Positions 34,404 through 44,029 of a stretch of 56,366 nt of DNA are shown here, piece by piece. A model generated the notes under the pieces. The model was not told the DNA's origin, made no database searches, and was given only the letters and a program-made list of their open reading frames with translations. The stretch comes from Methylobacterium sp. J-070. Its GTDB lineage: Bacteria; Pseudomonadota; Alphaproteobacteria; Rhizobiales; Beijerinckiaceae. Positions within the stretch are counted from its first letter, which is position 1; the number at the start of each line of letters is the position of its first letter. A program made the position numbers and the translations under genes. The stretch is from NCBI RefSeq assembly GCF_022829385.1, contig NZ_JAKSXX010000312.1, positions 1-56,366 on the forward strand, in the 5' to 3' direction.

Positions 34404-36338
34404 TCAGCCTGCGGCTGCCTTAGGTACGGCCTCGTCCACCAAGCGCCGATACTGAGCGGCGCGGTCGTGGAAGATGCGGTGCCAGAGTTCAATATTGAGC
34501 AGGCCCCAGGCCTTGCGGGAGTAGCGGCCCGCCGCCTGGAAGTTCTCCAGGATAACCGGCGCGTTGATGAAGCGGCGCTCGCGTGCGGCGCGGCTGGAGA
34601 AGAGGTCGGCAAACATCGCCTGCGATGGTCCCGTCAGCCACTCTTTGATCGGAACCGGGAAGCCCATCTTGTCGCGCCGGCCGATCAAGGCTTCGGGGAT
34701 GTCCTGACGGAACGTAGTCTTGAGGAAGTGCTTCATCTGGCCGCCCTGAAATTTCACAATGGCGGGGACAGTAGCGGCTAGCTCCACCACCGGATGATCG
34801 AGGAGGGGCACGCGTGCTTCGAGGCCGTGTGCCATGGACATGCGGTCCTCGACTTGTAGAAGCGCCGGCAGCAATCCCTTGAAGTCGAAGTGCATCATCG
34901 AGTCGAGGTAAGCTTCCTTGCGCACGTTGCGCGCCGAGTTGAAGATCGCCGTGTAGCGCTCGAAGACGCCGCGGCGGTCGAGCGCTTGCCAGTCGATTTC
35001 TGCGGTGGTGTCCGATGAGCGGTCGATAAGCGCGAAGTAGCGCTCGTCCAGGGGGCCGAAGAGACCCTTCGAGAACAGCTGCTGGATGAGGGGCTTGTAC
35101 TCCTGCAGGACGCGCAGATGCGGGATGATCGATTCTGGAGTGACGACGAAATTGCCGTTCCGCTGCGTTCCCTCGATCGCGGCCTTGAGGCACTGTTCCA
35201 GGTAGGCGATCAGGTAGCGCGCGTAGCCGGCAAAGATTTCGTCCCCGCCTTGCCCTCCGAGCACCACCTTGACGTGGCGGGCGGCTAGTCCGGACACCAT
35301 AAATTGGGCGAACGACCCAGGGCCGCCTACCGGCGTGTCGAGGTGGTAGACAACCCGTTCGATGTTATCGTTGAAATCCTGGCCGGTAATGGCGATCTGG
35401 TGGAGGTCAAGACCGGCGTGGGCGCACGCCTCCGCGGCAAAGCCACTTTCGTCGTAGCCGTCGTGCTCGACGAACTTCCCGTGGAATGCGCGCGTCACGC
35501 GCGAGTCCTGGCGTGCGGCGAGGCTCGCCACCAGGCTCGAGTCGATCCCACCTGAGACGTAGGCGCCGATCTCCGTGTCTGCGCGCAAATGCAGCCTGAC
35601 CGAATCGTGGAGGCGACGACGCATCTCCTCAGCGAACCAGTGCTCTGTGTGGTCGGCGTCGATCTCGTACTGGATGTCCCAGTATTTGCGCACCTCGATC
35701 GATCCGTTTGCGACGATCAGGGTATGACCAGGCAGGAGCGCCTTGATGCCCTTAAATAGGGTCTGCTCGCCGATCGTGTACTGAAAGGTCAGGTACTCGG
35801 CCAAGGCATCCCGATCGGTGACAACATCGGGCATGATCGGAAGGAGTGCCTTCGGCTCGGAAGCAAAGTACAGCACATCCCGGACTACCGCATAATAGAG
35901 GGGCTTGATGCCGAAGCGGTCCCGGGCCGCGACGAGCCGCGCCCCGTCCCAGATCGCGAAGGCGAACATCCCGCGCAACTCGCTCAGGCAGTCGAGGCCC
36001 CATCTGGCGTAGCCAGCGAGGATCGTCTCTGTGTCTGACCGCGACCGAAAGGTCCAGTCGCGACTCAGACGCTCCGCAAGCTCGACGTAGTTGTAGATTT
36101 CACCGTTGAAGGTCACGACCGAGCCATCCTGCCCAACCATCGGCTGGCTGCCGCTCGGAGTCGCGTCGATAATCGACAGCCGGCGATGAACGAGGCCGCA
36201 CGACCGGGACGAGTTTGTCCAAGTGCCCTCCCCATCCGGACCGCGATGGGCGATCAGTCCACCCATCGCCGTTAGGATCTGATCAAGTCGCGGGATCGGA
36301 CCGCCCTGGAGCGACACTGCGCCCGCGATGCCACACAT
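34404..36338 (-). CDS. asnB: AsnB-type glutamine amidotransferase (copy 4)
   Basis: 644 residues. MCGIAGAVSLQG (Cys2), HRRLSIIDATPSGSQPM, FNGEIYNYVEL, the loop VSGGIDSSLVASLA and GQGGDEIFAGYARYL are all present. First gene of the three-copy tandem, divergent from the wbpA operon, which makes a uronic acid. That arrangement fits amidation of the uronate at C6, as proposed for WbpS-type proteins in Pseudomonas O-antigen loci, but aspartate or another acceptor is not excluded. Confidence 0.9.
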   Translation of the reverse strand: MCGIAGAVSLQGGPIPRLDQILTAMGGLIAHRGPDGEGTWTNSSRSCGLVHRRLSIIDATPSGSQPMVGQDGSVVTFNGEIYNYVELAERLSRDWTFRSRSDTETILAGYARWGLDCLSELRGMFAFAIWDGARLVAARDRFGIKPLYYAVVRDVLYFASEPKALLPIMPDVVTDRDALAEYLTFQYTIGEQTLFKGIKALLPGHTLIVANGSIEVRKYWDIQYEIDADHTEHWFAEEMRRRLHDSVRLHLRADTEIGAYVSGGIDSSLVASLAARQDSRVTRAFHGKFVEHDGYDESGFAAEACAHAGLDLHQIAITGQDFNDNIERVVYHLDTPVGGPGSFAQFMVSGLAARHVKVVLGGQGGDEIFAGYARYLIAYLEQCLKAAIEGTQRNGNFVVTPESIIPHLRVLQEYKPLIQQLFSKGLFGPLDERYFALIDRSSDTTAEIDWQALDRRGVFERYTAIFNSARNVRKEAYLDSMMHFDFKGLLPALLQVEDRMSMAHGLEARVPLLDHPVVELAATVPAIVKFQGGQMKHFLKTTFRQDIPEALIGRRDKMGFPVPIKEWLTGPSQAMFADLFSSRAARERRFINAPVILENFQAAGRYSRKAWGLLNIELWHRIFHDRAAQYRRLVDEAVPKAAAG

Positions 36339-36703
36339 GTCCTCGAGCGTCCCTTCCGCAGCACACGATGATTCTCCAAAGGACCGCCTGATCGGAGTAT
36401 GGCCGAGGGGAAGCCTTGGGTAGAGCGGGCCTTCTGTCGGACGAAATTGGCTTTGACAAGGCAGGTCACTTGGAACGTCATTGCTGCCGATTCTCGTCAG
36501 CTAAGCCTAGCGCGCGCAATCGCATACGGCGGCAGGAGCACCTGCGCGCGTCGAGGGCTACTTGACCAGCACGTCCCAGGGTCGCAGAAGGGCGGCCGTG
36601 GCGGGTGGCCTGCAGCTCTGCACGACGCAATTTAGCTCGCGAGACTGCGGTACGGCAGCAATTGGCGGTCGGCCAGCGGCGAAATTCGCAAGGAGACCTC
36701 ACT
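36339..36703. promoter_or_regulatory. Divergent promoter region between asnB and wbpA operons
   Basis: 365 bases separate the two outward-facing operons. TTGACA at 36453-36458 faces wbpA, with a poor -10 (CGTCAT) 17 bases on. AAGGAG at 36690-36695 is the ribosome-binding site of wbpA. No other gene was seen here; the open frame from 36605 is an upstream extension of wbpA without a start site. Confidence 0.35.
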
Positions 36704-38068
36704 TTGGTGCAGTTGGGCGAAGCAGCGGCCGCAAGTTCGCCGTCGGCCGATGATCTCATCACACGGATAGCCGCGCGGAATTATCGGGTTGGCATCATCG
36801 GATTAGGTTACGTCGGGATTCCGCTCGCGCTGACGGCATGCAAAGCCGGTTTTCCGGTGATCGGATTCGATATCGATGCCCGACGAGTCGAGCAGCTCAA
36901 TTTGGGCGAGAGCTTTATCAAGCACATTCCGTCGGCCGCGGTCGCGGATGCCGTACAGGCCGGCCGGTTCTCGGCTACGGCCGATTTCAGTCGCCTTGCC
37001 GAGGTGGATGCGATCATTATCGCGGTACCAACGCCGCTGACACGGAATCGCGAGCCAGACCTGAGCTTTGTTGAGCGGACGAGCGAGGCCGTGGCGGCCC
37101 GCCTCAGGCCTGGTCAACTAGTGGTTCTTGAATCGACGACGTGGCCGGGCACGACCGATGAGGTCGTCAAACCGATGCTTGAGGCCGGAGGTCTTCGTAG
37201 TGGCGTAGATTTTTATCTAGCGTTCTCGCCCGAGCGAGAGGATCCGGGAAATCAGACCCACAGCACCTCAACTATCCCGAAGGTCGTCGGCGGTGATGGC
37301 TCCGAGGCATTGCGCATCGCTAAAGCTCTCTATGACACGCTGGTCGTCAAGACCGTTCCGGTGTCGACGCCCGCCACGGCCGAAGCCGTCAAGCTCACCG
37401 AGAATATTTTTCGAGCTGTTAACGTCGCGCTCGTGAATGAACTTAAGGTCATCTACCATAAGATGGGTATTGACGTCTGGGAGGTGATTGACGCAGCCAA
37501 GACTAAGCCGTTCGGCTACATGCCATTTTACCCTGGTCCCGGACTCGGCGGCCATTGCATCCCGATCGATCCATTCTATCTGACGTGGAAGGCGCGGGAA
37601 TACGACATCACAACCCGCTTCATCGAACTCGCCGGACAGATCAATACAGGCATGCCCTACTACGTTGTCGATCGTCTCGCCGAGTCGCTTGACCTCGCCG
37701 CCGGCCGCGGATTGCGTGGTGCGCGGGTGCTCGTGATCGGCATTGCATACAAGAAGAACGTCGATGACATGCGGGAAAGCCCGTCGCTGCGGCTGATCGA
37801 GATCCTCGAAGAACGGCGTGCCGCGGTCGATTACTTCGATCCCCACGTTCCTGAGATTCCGCCGACACGTGAGCATGCCGCGCTGGCCGGCCGCAGGTCC
37901 GTATCGCTGGCAGATGGAACGGTTGAGGCCTACGACGCGGTGCTTGTCGCGACGGATCACGACGCGATTGACTTCGGCGCCCTCGCTGCCCGGGCCCGGT
38001 TGCTCGTCGACACACGCAATGCGTGCGGACGCGCGGGTGCCGTGGGTATGCATATCGTAAAAGCTTGA
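36704..38068 (+). CDS. wbpA: UDP-N-acetylglucosamine 6-dehydrogenase (WbpA type)
   Basis: About 454 residues from TTG 36704, or GTG 36707, placed by AAGGAG at 36690. VGIIGLGYVGIPLALTACKA is the NAD-binding site, ESTTWPGTTDEVV and the PEREDPGN segment are conserved, and the catalytic Cys lies in GPGLGGHCIPIDPFYL. The second Rossmann half begins ARVLVIGIAYKKNVDDMRES. It oxidises C6 of UDP-GlcNAc twice to UDP-GlcNAcA. It heads the operon wbpA-wbpB-wbpD-wbpE, the same enzyme set as in Pseudomonas and Bordetella diacetamido-mannuronate synthesis. Confidence 0.9.
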   Translation: MVQLGEAAAASSPSADDLITRIAARNYRVGIIGLGYVGIPLALTACKAGFPVIGFDIDARRVEQLNLGESFIKHIPSAAVADAVQAGRFSATADFSRLAEVDAIIIAVPTPLTRNREPDLSFVERTSEAVAARLRPGQLVVLESTTWPGTTDEVVKPMLEAGGLRSGVDFYLAFSPEREDPGNQTHSTSTIPKVVGGDGSEALRIAKALYDTLVVKTVPVSTPATAEAVKLTENIFRAVNVALVNELKVIYHKMGIDVWEVIDAAKTKPFGYMPFYPGPGLGGHCIPIDPFYLTWKAREYDITTRFIELAGQINTGMPYYVVDRLAESLDLAAGRGLRGARVLVIGIAYKKNVDDMRESPSLRLIEILEERRAAVDYFDPHVPEIPPTREHAALAGRRSVSLADGTVEAYDAVLVATDHDAIDFGALAARARLLVDTRNACGRAGAVGMHIVKA

Positions 38069-38091
38069 CGGATCGCGCTATGGAGGAGCCC

Positions 38092-39048
38092 GTGACAAAT
38101 TTCGCGCTGGTCGGCGCCGCGGGCTACATCGCGCCCCGCCACATGGGAGCCATCAAGAAGGTCGGCGGTAACCTTCTGGTCGCGTTCGACCCGAATGACT
38201 CCGTAGGCATTCTCGACAGCCACTTTCCCGACGCACACTTTTTCACCGAGTTCGAACGATTTGATCGTCACATCGATAAGATCCGTCGTCGCGGCTCCAG
38301 GATCGATTACGTGTCGATCTGCTCCCCGAATTATTTGCACGATGCACATGTGAGGTTCGCGCTTCGCTCCGGCTCGGACGCGATCTGCGAGAAGCCCCTC
38401 GTCCTCAACCCATGGAACATAGATGGACTAGCCGAACTGGAACGGGAAACCGGCCGGCGTGTGTCGACCATCCTCCAGTTGCGCCTTCATCCGGCGATCC
38501 TTGCGCTCAGGGAGCGTGTCGCTCATTCCGGCCGGCGACACGCGGTCGATCTCACATACATCACCTCTCGGGGCCGCTGGTATCACGCATCTTGGAAGGG
38601 GGAGGAGCCGAAATCGGGGGGCATTGCGACGAACATCGGGGTCCATTTCTTCGACATGCTCAACTTCGTTTTCGGGCCCTTCGAGTCCCAGACTGCGACG
38701 TTGCGCGAAGGCGAGCGGGCCTCGGGCGTGCTGCACTACGCGAACGCTGATGTGCGCTGGTTCTTGTCTGTGGATCGATCAGATTTGCCGCTGGAGATAA
38801 GAGGGCAAAAGACGACCTACCGCGCGATTTCGGTCGACGACGAGGCGGTGGAATTCTCGGACGGGTTCACCGATCTTCACACGCGTAGCTACGAGGAGAT
38901 CTTAGCTGGAGCCGGCTATGGACTCGACGCAGTGCGACCCTGCATCGAGGTGGTCTCGGCATTTCGGTCGATCCCGATCACAGAAGTGGGCGAGCGCCAT
39001 CCCTTCGTGGGTCAGCGGCGGCCAATACGGGGTCAGCATGACCTTTAG
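38092..39048 (+). CDS. wbpB: UDP-GlcNAcA 3-dehydrogenase (Gfo/Idh/MocA, WbpB type)
   Basis: 318 residues from GTG 38092 preceded by GGAGGAG; an ATG at 38080 is less likely. The start NFALVGAAGYIAPRHMGAIK is diagnostic for WbpB/WlbA. YVSICSPNYLHDAHV and CEKPLVLNPW (Lys) form the active site, with GGIATNIGVHFFDML holding the His-x-x-Asp region. The enzyme oxidises C3 of UDP-GlcNAcA, making the 3-keto intermediate for WbpE. It overlaps wbpD by 11 bases. Confidence 0.92.
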   Translation: MTNFALVGAAGYIAPRHMGAIKKVGGNLLVAFDPNDSVGILDSHFPDAHFFTEFERFDRHIDKIRRRGSRIDYVSICSPNYLHDAHVRFALRSGSDAICEKPLVLNPWNIDGLAELERETGRRVSTILQLRLHPAILALRERVAHSGRRHAVDLTYITSRGRWYHASWKGEEPKSGGIATNIGVHFFDMLNFVFGPFESQTATLREGERASGVLHYANADVRWFLSVDRSDLPLEIRGQKTTYRAISVDDEAVEFSDGFTDLHTRSYEEILAGAGYGLDAVRPCIEVVSAFRSIPITEVGERHPFVGQRRPIRGQHDL

Positions 39049-39640
39049 TGCGGATGGGATGATTGAGGATCCGCGCTTCCCGGGGGTCCAGATCCACGAG
39101 TCGGCTTACGTCGATTCGGACGTCACAATCGGCCAAGGAACGCGGGTCTGGCACTTCGTGCACGTGCTGTCCGGCGTCACGATCGGACGCGATTGCGTGC
39201 TTGGCCAAAACGTCATGGTGGGACCGCGAGTCCGGGTCGGGAACGGCTGCAAAATCCAAAACAACGTCGCGCTATACGAGGGTGTAGACCTTGAGGATGA
39301 CGTGTTCTGCGGGCCATCCTGCGTTTTCACCAACGTGGACACGCCGCGCGCGTTCGTGAATCGTAAGAGCGAATTCCGATCGACGCCTGTCGGTCGTGGG
39401 GCCAGCATCGGTGCAAACGCGACGATCGTCTGCGGCCATCGGTTGGGCGCTTACTGCCTCATAGGCGCTGGAGCAGTTGTTACTCACGACGTGCCGAACT
39501 TTGCCCTCGTCGCTGGGGTTCCGGCCCGGCAAATCGGCTGGGTAAGTCGACTTGGCGAACGCCTTGGTAGTGACTTGGTCTGCCCCCGCGAGGGTCATCG
39601 CTACCGGTTGAACGGCGCTAACGTTCTGGAGGAAATTTGA
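39038..39640 (+). CDS. wbpD: N-acetyltransferase, left-handed beta-helix (WbpD type)
   Basis: 200 residues from ATG 39038 (MTFSADGM), inside the end of wbpB; a longer frame has no start signal. Hexapeptide repeats begin IHESAYVDSDVTIGQGTRVW, with GQNVMVGPRVRVGNGCKIQN and the coenzyme-A loop region VYTNVDTPRAF-like FTNVDTPRAFVNRK. It acetylates the 3-amino group installed by WbpE, giving UDP-GlcNAc3NAcA. Length agrees with the family (about 190). Stop overlaps the wbpE start. Confidence 0.92.
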   Translation: MTFSADGMIEDPRFPGVQIHESAYVDSDVTIGQGTRVWHFVHVLSGVTIGRDCVLGQNVMVGPRVRVGNGCKIQNNVALYEGVDLEDDVFCGPSCVFTNVDTPRAFVNRKSEFRSTPVGRGASIGANATIVCGHRLGAYCLIGAGAVVTHDVPNFALVAGVPARQIGWVSRLGERLGSDLVCPREGHRYRLNGANVLEEI

Positions 39641-40782
39641 GCTTGAGCGCGGAGCCAATCGCATTCATCGACCTACAGGCGCAACGTCGTCGCCTCGGCG
39701 CCCGACTAGATGAGGCTGTGCTGAGTGCCATCAATGAGGCGAACTTCATTCTCGGTCGACAAGTCGCAGAATTTGAACGTGCGCTCGAGTCGTTTTGTGG
39801 TGCCAAGCACGCGATCGGTTGTGGTAATGGCACTGACGCAATTGCGCTATGCCTGATGGCACTCAATCTGAGGCCAGGCGATGCCGTGTTGGTCCCTTCC
39901 TTCACCTTTGCCTCGACAGCGGAGGTCGTGGCTTGGCTTGGTGCAAGCCCAGTTTTCGTCGACATCGAGGACGAGACTTATACCCTTGATCCTGCCGGTC
40001 TCGAGCAGGGCATTGCCGCCGCTAAGACGGCGAACCTTATTCCGCGGGCGCTCATCTCCGTAGATCTATTCGGACAGCCTGCCGACTACGATCCGATTGA
40101 GGCGTTTTGCGCGCATCATGGTCTCACCCTCATCTGCGACGCTGCTCAAGGTCTCGGCGCTTCGTATCAAGGTCGATTAGTCGGATCTGTCGGTACGTTC
40201 ACGACCACCAGCTTCTTCCCGTCAAAACCGCTAGGTTGCTACGGAGATGGTGGTGCGATCCTCACTGATGACGAGCGGCACGCGGAACTTCTTCGCTCGC
40301 TCCACGTCCACGGGCGCGGCACCGACAAATATGATAACGTCCGTATCGGCGTAAATTCACGCCTTGATACATTGCAAGCGGCGGTCCTCCTAGAGAAACT
40401 TGCGGTGTTTCCGGAGGAAATCGCGATGCGTGACAGGGTCGCGGGTCGCTACCAGGATGGCCTCGCCGACGTCGTCTCAGTTCCTCGGATTCGGCAGAGA
40501 TGTACATCCGTTTGGGCTCAGTTCACGATCCGTGTGGCTGCTTCGCATCGCGCTGCTATCGTCGCTGACCTAAAGGCAAAGGGTATCCCGACCGCCATCT
40601 ATTACCCTAAGCCACTGCATCGGCAGACGGCTTACCGCCATTACCCCTGCGCCGGCAATGGCCTGCCAGTTTCCGATCGCGTCGCGGACGAAGTCCTCTC
40701 CCTACCGATGCATCCAGATCTCGATGCAAAAACGCAAGATGTCGTCATCGCAGCGGTCCGCGAGTGCGTGAGCAAGGCGTGA
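39637..40782 (+). CDS. wbpE: UDP-3-keto-GlcNAcA aminotransferase (WbpE type, DegT family)
   Basis: 381 residues from TTG 39637 with GGAGG 4 bases upstream; TTG 39643 is also possible. AIGCGNGTDAIALCLMALNL, DAAQGLGASYQGRLVGSVGT and SFFPSKPLGCYGDGGAIL (PLP lysine) match WbpE/WlbC closely. It transfers an amino group from glutamate to C3 of the WbpB product. This copy is complete; a second, broken wbpE copy lies at 47310-47638 in front of another glycosyltransferase. Confidence 0.92.
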   Translation: MSLSAEPIAFIDLQAQRRRLGARLDEAVLSAINEANFILGRQVAEFERALESFCGAKHAIGCGNGTDAIALCLMALNLRPGDAVLVPSFTFASTAEVVAWLGASPVFVDIEDETYTLDPAGLEQGIAAAKTANLIPRALISVDLFGQPADYDPIEAFCAHHGLTLICDAAQGLGASYQGRLVGSVGTFTTTSFFPSKPLGCYGDGGAILTDDERHAELLRSLHVHGRGTDKYDNVRIGVNSRLDTLQAAVLLEKLAVFPEEIAMRDRVAGRYQDGLADVVSVPRIRQRCTSVWAQFTIRVAASHRAAIVADLKAKGIPTAIYYPKPLHRQTAYRHYPCAGNGLPVSDRVADEVLSLPMHPDLDAKTQDVVIAAVRECVSKA

Positions 40783-41294
40783 GTGCTTCTTTAGATGATA
40801 TCGGCCGACGGTTTCATACATCGCGTCTGGGCTCTATACGAGCAACGGTCCGACCGGAGCCGATCCTCCTTGTCTGCCGGTATGATCCTAACGGCATCGT
40901 ACTGGTGCCTGAAACGATCTCTTGTCTGCAGCGATGCTCTCGCTTTCCGATTACAGTGCTCAATCTTTCCCAGCATCGCAATGATGACCGGACGCTACAA
41001 CTGCCGCCTGATGTAGAGCTTGACGGTTACGCGGGAATGCTCCTCCACGAAACGGTACGCGGCGGCGGTCCTAACGGATTCGGGGGGCTGCAGAAAGAAG
41101 CCTACTTTCATCGCGAGCCATGCGTGACGCTGCGCGAGGAGACTGAGTGGGTCGAGACCGTCGACAGCGGCTGGAGTCAACTGTGGCGTCATCCGCGCAA
41201 TTCGCCGCGTTACGATATTCCGGATTACGGCTGCGGCGAGACCGCAGCACGGATCGTCGCCGTGCCCAAGGATTTCTTTGATGCGGTGAACTGA
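40779..41294 (+). pseudogene. Deletion chimera: glycosyltransferase N-terminus fused to WbpI C-terminus
   Basis: Starts GTG overlapping the wbpE stop. Residues PEPILLVCRYDPNGIVLVPE and RFPITVLNLSQHRNDD align to PDKLLLVCCFDIGASISPSE and RFPITVLNLGEYAPPV at the start of the glycosyltransferase at 47625-50381. From about 41085 the text switches to GGLQKEAYFHREPCVTLREE and TEWVETVDSGWSQLW, which is the C-terminus of WbpI (compare 51228-51340). About 1,270 residues of the intact two-gene arrangement are missing. The product has no active site and should be non-functional, although the frame is open throughout. Confidence 0.85.
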
Positions 41295-41374
41295 GCGCCT
41301 CTCGGCGATTATAAGGGATCGGTCAAGTCAAATAAATTCAACGGCTGTGCTGAGGCGTTCACGCGACTCTATGG

Positions 41375-42733
41375 GTGCGGGGCTGGTTGAGCAGAAGAGG
41401 AACAGGAATCTTGCGGATAGCTGTGCTGAACATGAATGAGACGCACCGCGATCCACGCGTCCGCAGGACTACTCGATCCCTCCAAGATTGCGGCCACACC
41501 GCCCGCGTCTTCGAGATGCGCCTGGGTGGGAAGTCAAAATCCGAAATCGTCGACGGCATCGAGATTGAGCGGGTGGAAGTCGCCCACAATTATGACCTTG
41601 AGCGTGTTCAACAAATTTCTAAAGTTTCTCCGGATACCGCGCGGATCATAGGCCGATGCGATCCACGCGTAATGGAATTGGACGTTCGACGTATCAACGC
41701 GTTGGACAACATTATCTGGCAGATTGATCGCCGCGTCGAGTACATTTGCAATAACCGGCAATGGGACCTTCATCTCGGATTGATCCAGTCGATCAATCGG
41801 ATTCGGTCCATCCTCCTAGTTAATTTGGATCTTTTTCGCGCCGCGCAATCATTTAAGCCAGACGTCGTTTATGCGAATGATCTCGACACGCTAGTTGCGG
41901 CTCATATGCTGCATCGCGTGAATGGCGCAAAGATTGTTTACGACGCGCATGAGGTCTATCCTGAACAGCTTCCGACCCATATGCGCGGCCACATCTGGCA
42001 CAGGTTTTACACTGCGCTGGAGAAGGAGCTGATACCTTTCTCGCAATGCCGGTTTACGGTCTGTGGTGCTATCGCCGATTACTTCCGTACTGAGTATCAT
42101 GCAGATGGGTTCGTGACGATTCACAACGTCCCCTCGATCCGGCATCTTCCGAACGTGGCGACCCTTGAGAGACGTAACCATGTCCCACGGGTCCTGTATC
42201 ACGGCGCCTACTTCGCCTACCGCGGTTTGGACGAAATGGTCGAGGCCGCCCGCTATGTCCCAAACGCACTATTCGTATTGCGGGGGATTGGCGAATATGA
42301 GTCTGTGCTTCGCGCGCATGTGGAGCGCGTGGGTTTGGCCGACAAAGTCCATTTTGAACAGCCGGTCAAGGTCACTGAATTGGTCGAGACCGCTGCGTTT
42401 TGCGACATCGGCCTCAACCCTTTCGTGAACGTTTGCAAGAATACTGAATTTGCGCTGCCCAATAAATTTTTTGAATACATGATGGCGGGGTTAGCCGTTA
42501 TGAGCTCCGACCTCGTTGAAATGAGAGCTTTGACGGAGAAGCTCAAAGTCGGACGCTTGTTTCCAAAACTGGATCCTCACGAGATCGCTCATGCTTTGAA
42601 TGTACTTATCGCCGAGCCAGACAAGCTGGCTGAGTATCGCGTCAACGCTTACGAAGCCGCTCGCCGCACGTATCACTGGGAGATGGAGGAGCGGAAGTTC
42701 GTAGAAGCCTTCGATCGGGCCATGCAGGCCTGA
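41375..42733 (+). CDS. Glycosyltransferase, GT4-like
   Basis: Up to 452 residues; the ATG at 41375 or the TTG at 41411 (LRIAVLNMNETHRDPR) could be the start, and the latter fits the family opening better. DVVYANDLDTLVAAHMLHRV and IVYDAHEVYPEQLP are the acceptor-side strands, PRVLYHGAYFAYRGLDEMVE begins the donor domain, and PNKFFEYMMAGLAVMSSDLV is the EX7E-like donor site. It resembles the C-terminal half of the dual glycosyltransferase at 47625-50381. It probably adds one of the sugars made by the wbp enzymes. Confidence 0.85.
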   Translation: MRGWLSRRGTGILRIAVLNMNETHRDPRVRRTTRSLQDCGHTARVFEMRLGGKSKSEIVDGIEIERVEVAHNYDLERVQQISKVSPDTARIIGRCDPRVMELDVRRINALDNIIWQIDRRVEYICNNRQWDLHLGLIQSINRIRSILLVNLDLFRAAQSFKPDVVYANDLDTLVAAHMLHRVNGAKIVYDAHEVYPEQLPTHMRGHIWHRFYTALEKELIPFSQCRFTVCGAIADYFRTEYHADGFVTIHNVPSIRHLPNVATLERRNHVPRVLYHGAYFAYRGLDEMVEAARYVPNALFVLRGIGEYESVLRAHVERVGLADKVHFEQPVKVTELVETAAFCDIGLNPFVNVCKNTEFALPNKFFEYMMAGLAVMSSDLVEMRALTEKLKVGRLFPKLDPHEIAHALNVLIAEPDKLAEYRVNAYEAARRTYHWEMEERKFVEAFDRAMQA

Positions 42734-42915
42734 AAGCATCGAGGCTTCAATTTGGCGCGTCCTGGTATTATGGCCAGCGACCCGCGCTCTAGGATTATCG
42801 GACGAAGCGTGCGAGAGCCGAGCGGTCTTGACGGTCGCGCCGACGGGTCGCGGTAAAGTTGGATCGAGCATCAGCCGGATCGCTTGCCCGATAGATATTG
42901 ATTAAGGAGCGGATC

Positions 42916-43914
42916 ATGGATCTCCAGGGAAAGCGCATCGTCGTGATCGGTGGAGCCGGTCTCATTGGCTCGCATGCCGTCGATCAGCTCACGGCTCAAG
43001 ATGTCAATGAAATCGTCATCTACGACAATTTCGTCCGCGGTACGCCGGAGAATCTAGCAGGCGCGCTGCGCGATCCGCGCGTGAAAATCTTCGAAGCCGG
43101 CGGCGATATCATGCAGACGGACATCCTCGACGCGGCGCTGAAAGGTGCTGACGGGGTCTTGCATTTCGCGGCCCTTTGGCTGCTTCAGTGTCACGAGTTT
43201 CCCCGGTCGGCCTTCGACGTGAACGTCCGTGGCACCTTCAACGTGCTGGAAGCCTGCGTGCGGAACGGCGTTCAGCGGCTAGTCTACTCTTCCTCGGCGT
43301 CGGTTTATGGAGATGCTGTCGAGGAGCCGATGACCGAAGAACACCCCTTCAACAACAAGAATTTCTACGGTGCGACCAAGATCGCCGGCGAGGCGATGGC
43401 TCGGGCGTTTCACCATCGCTACGGGCTTAACGTTGTTGGACTGCGTTACATGAACGTCTATGGACCGCGTCAGGACTACCGGGGAGCTTATATCGCAGTC
43501 ATCATGAAGATGCTCGATGCGATTGATCGCGGCGAGGGGCCGACAATCCTCGGGGATGGGAGCGAGGCGTTCGACTTTGTGGCGGTAAAGGATTGTGCGG
43601 CAGCCAACCTCTGCGCCCTGAAGGCCGAGGTCGTCGATCGGTTCTACAACGTCGGCACGGGGCGGCGCACGTCGCTGCGGGAACTCGCCGAGATGCTGCT
43701 CAACCTCACGGGCTGCAACCAGCCGATCCAGTACGCGCCGCGCAGCCACGCGACCCTCGTGCGCAACCGCATCGGTTCGCCCCGGCGCGCGGCCCAGGAG
43801 ATCGGCTTCACCGCGAGCGTCAGCCTGGAGGAAGGGCTGCGCGATCTCATCGCTTGGCGTATGTCCCACATCCAGGAAGTCGAGGCCCGCCGCGCGCGGG
43901 CCGCCATCGTCTAA
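42916..43914 (+). CDS. NAD-dependent nucleotide-sugar epimerase/dehydratase
   Basis: 332 residues from ATG 42916 with AAGGAG 6-10 bases upstream. VVIGGAGLIGSHAVDQL is the NAD-binding loop, SSSASVYGD holds the catalytic Ser region and NFYGATKIAGEAMARAF the Tyr-x-x-x-Lys pair; LRYMNVYGPRQDYRG and GDGSEAFDFVAVKD are typical of UDP-sugar 4-epimerases. It could be a C4 epimerase of UDP-GlcNAc(A), giving galacto-configured sugars. Substrate remains an inference. Confidence 0.85.
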   Translation: MDLQGKRIVVIGGAGLIGSHAVDQLTAQDVNEIVIYDNFVRGTPENLAGALRDPRVKIFEAGGDIMQTDILDAALKGADGVLHFAALWLLQCHEFPRSAFDVNVRGTFNVLEACVRNGVQRLVYSSSASVYGDAVEEPMTEEHPFNNKNFYGATKIAGEAMARAFHHRYGLNVVGLRYMNVYGPRQDYRGAYIAVIMKMLDAIDRGEGPTILGDGSEAFDFVAVKDCAAANLCALKAEVVDRFYNVGTGRRTSLRELAEMLLNLTGCNQPIQYAPRSHATLVRNRIGSPRRAAQEIGFTASVSLEEGLRDLIAWRMSHIQEVEARRARAAIV

Positions 43915-44029
43915 CGACTTTCCTGACGGCCTGATGGCGGCCGGGGGCCAGCGCGCGAATCGGGATTTGCTCCGGTTCACGCTCCGGAGCGCGGTGGACG
44001 GGCACAGCACGGCTTGAGGAGACTATCCG

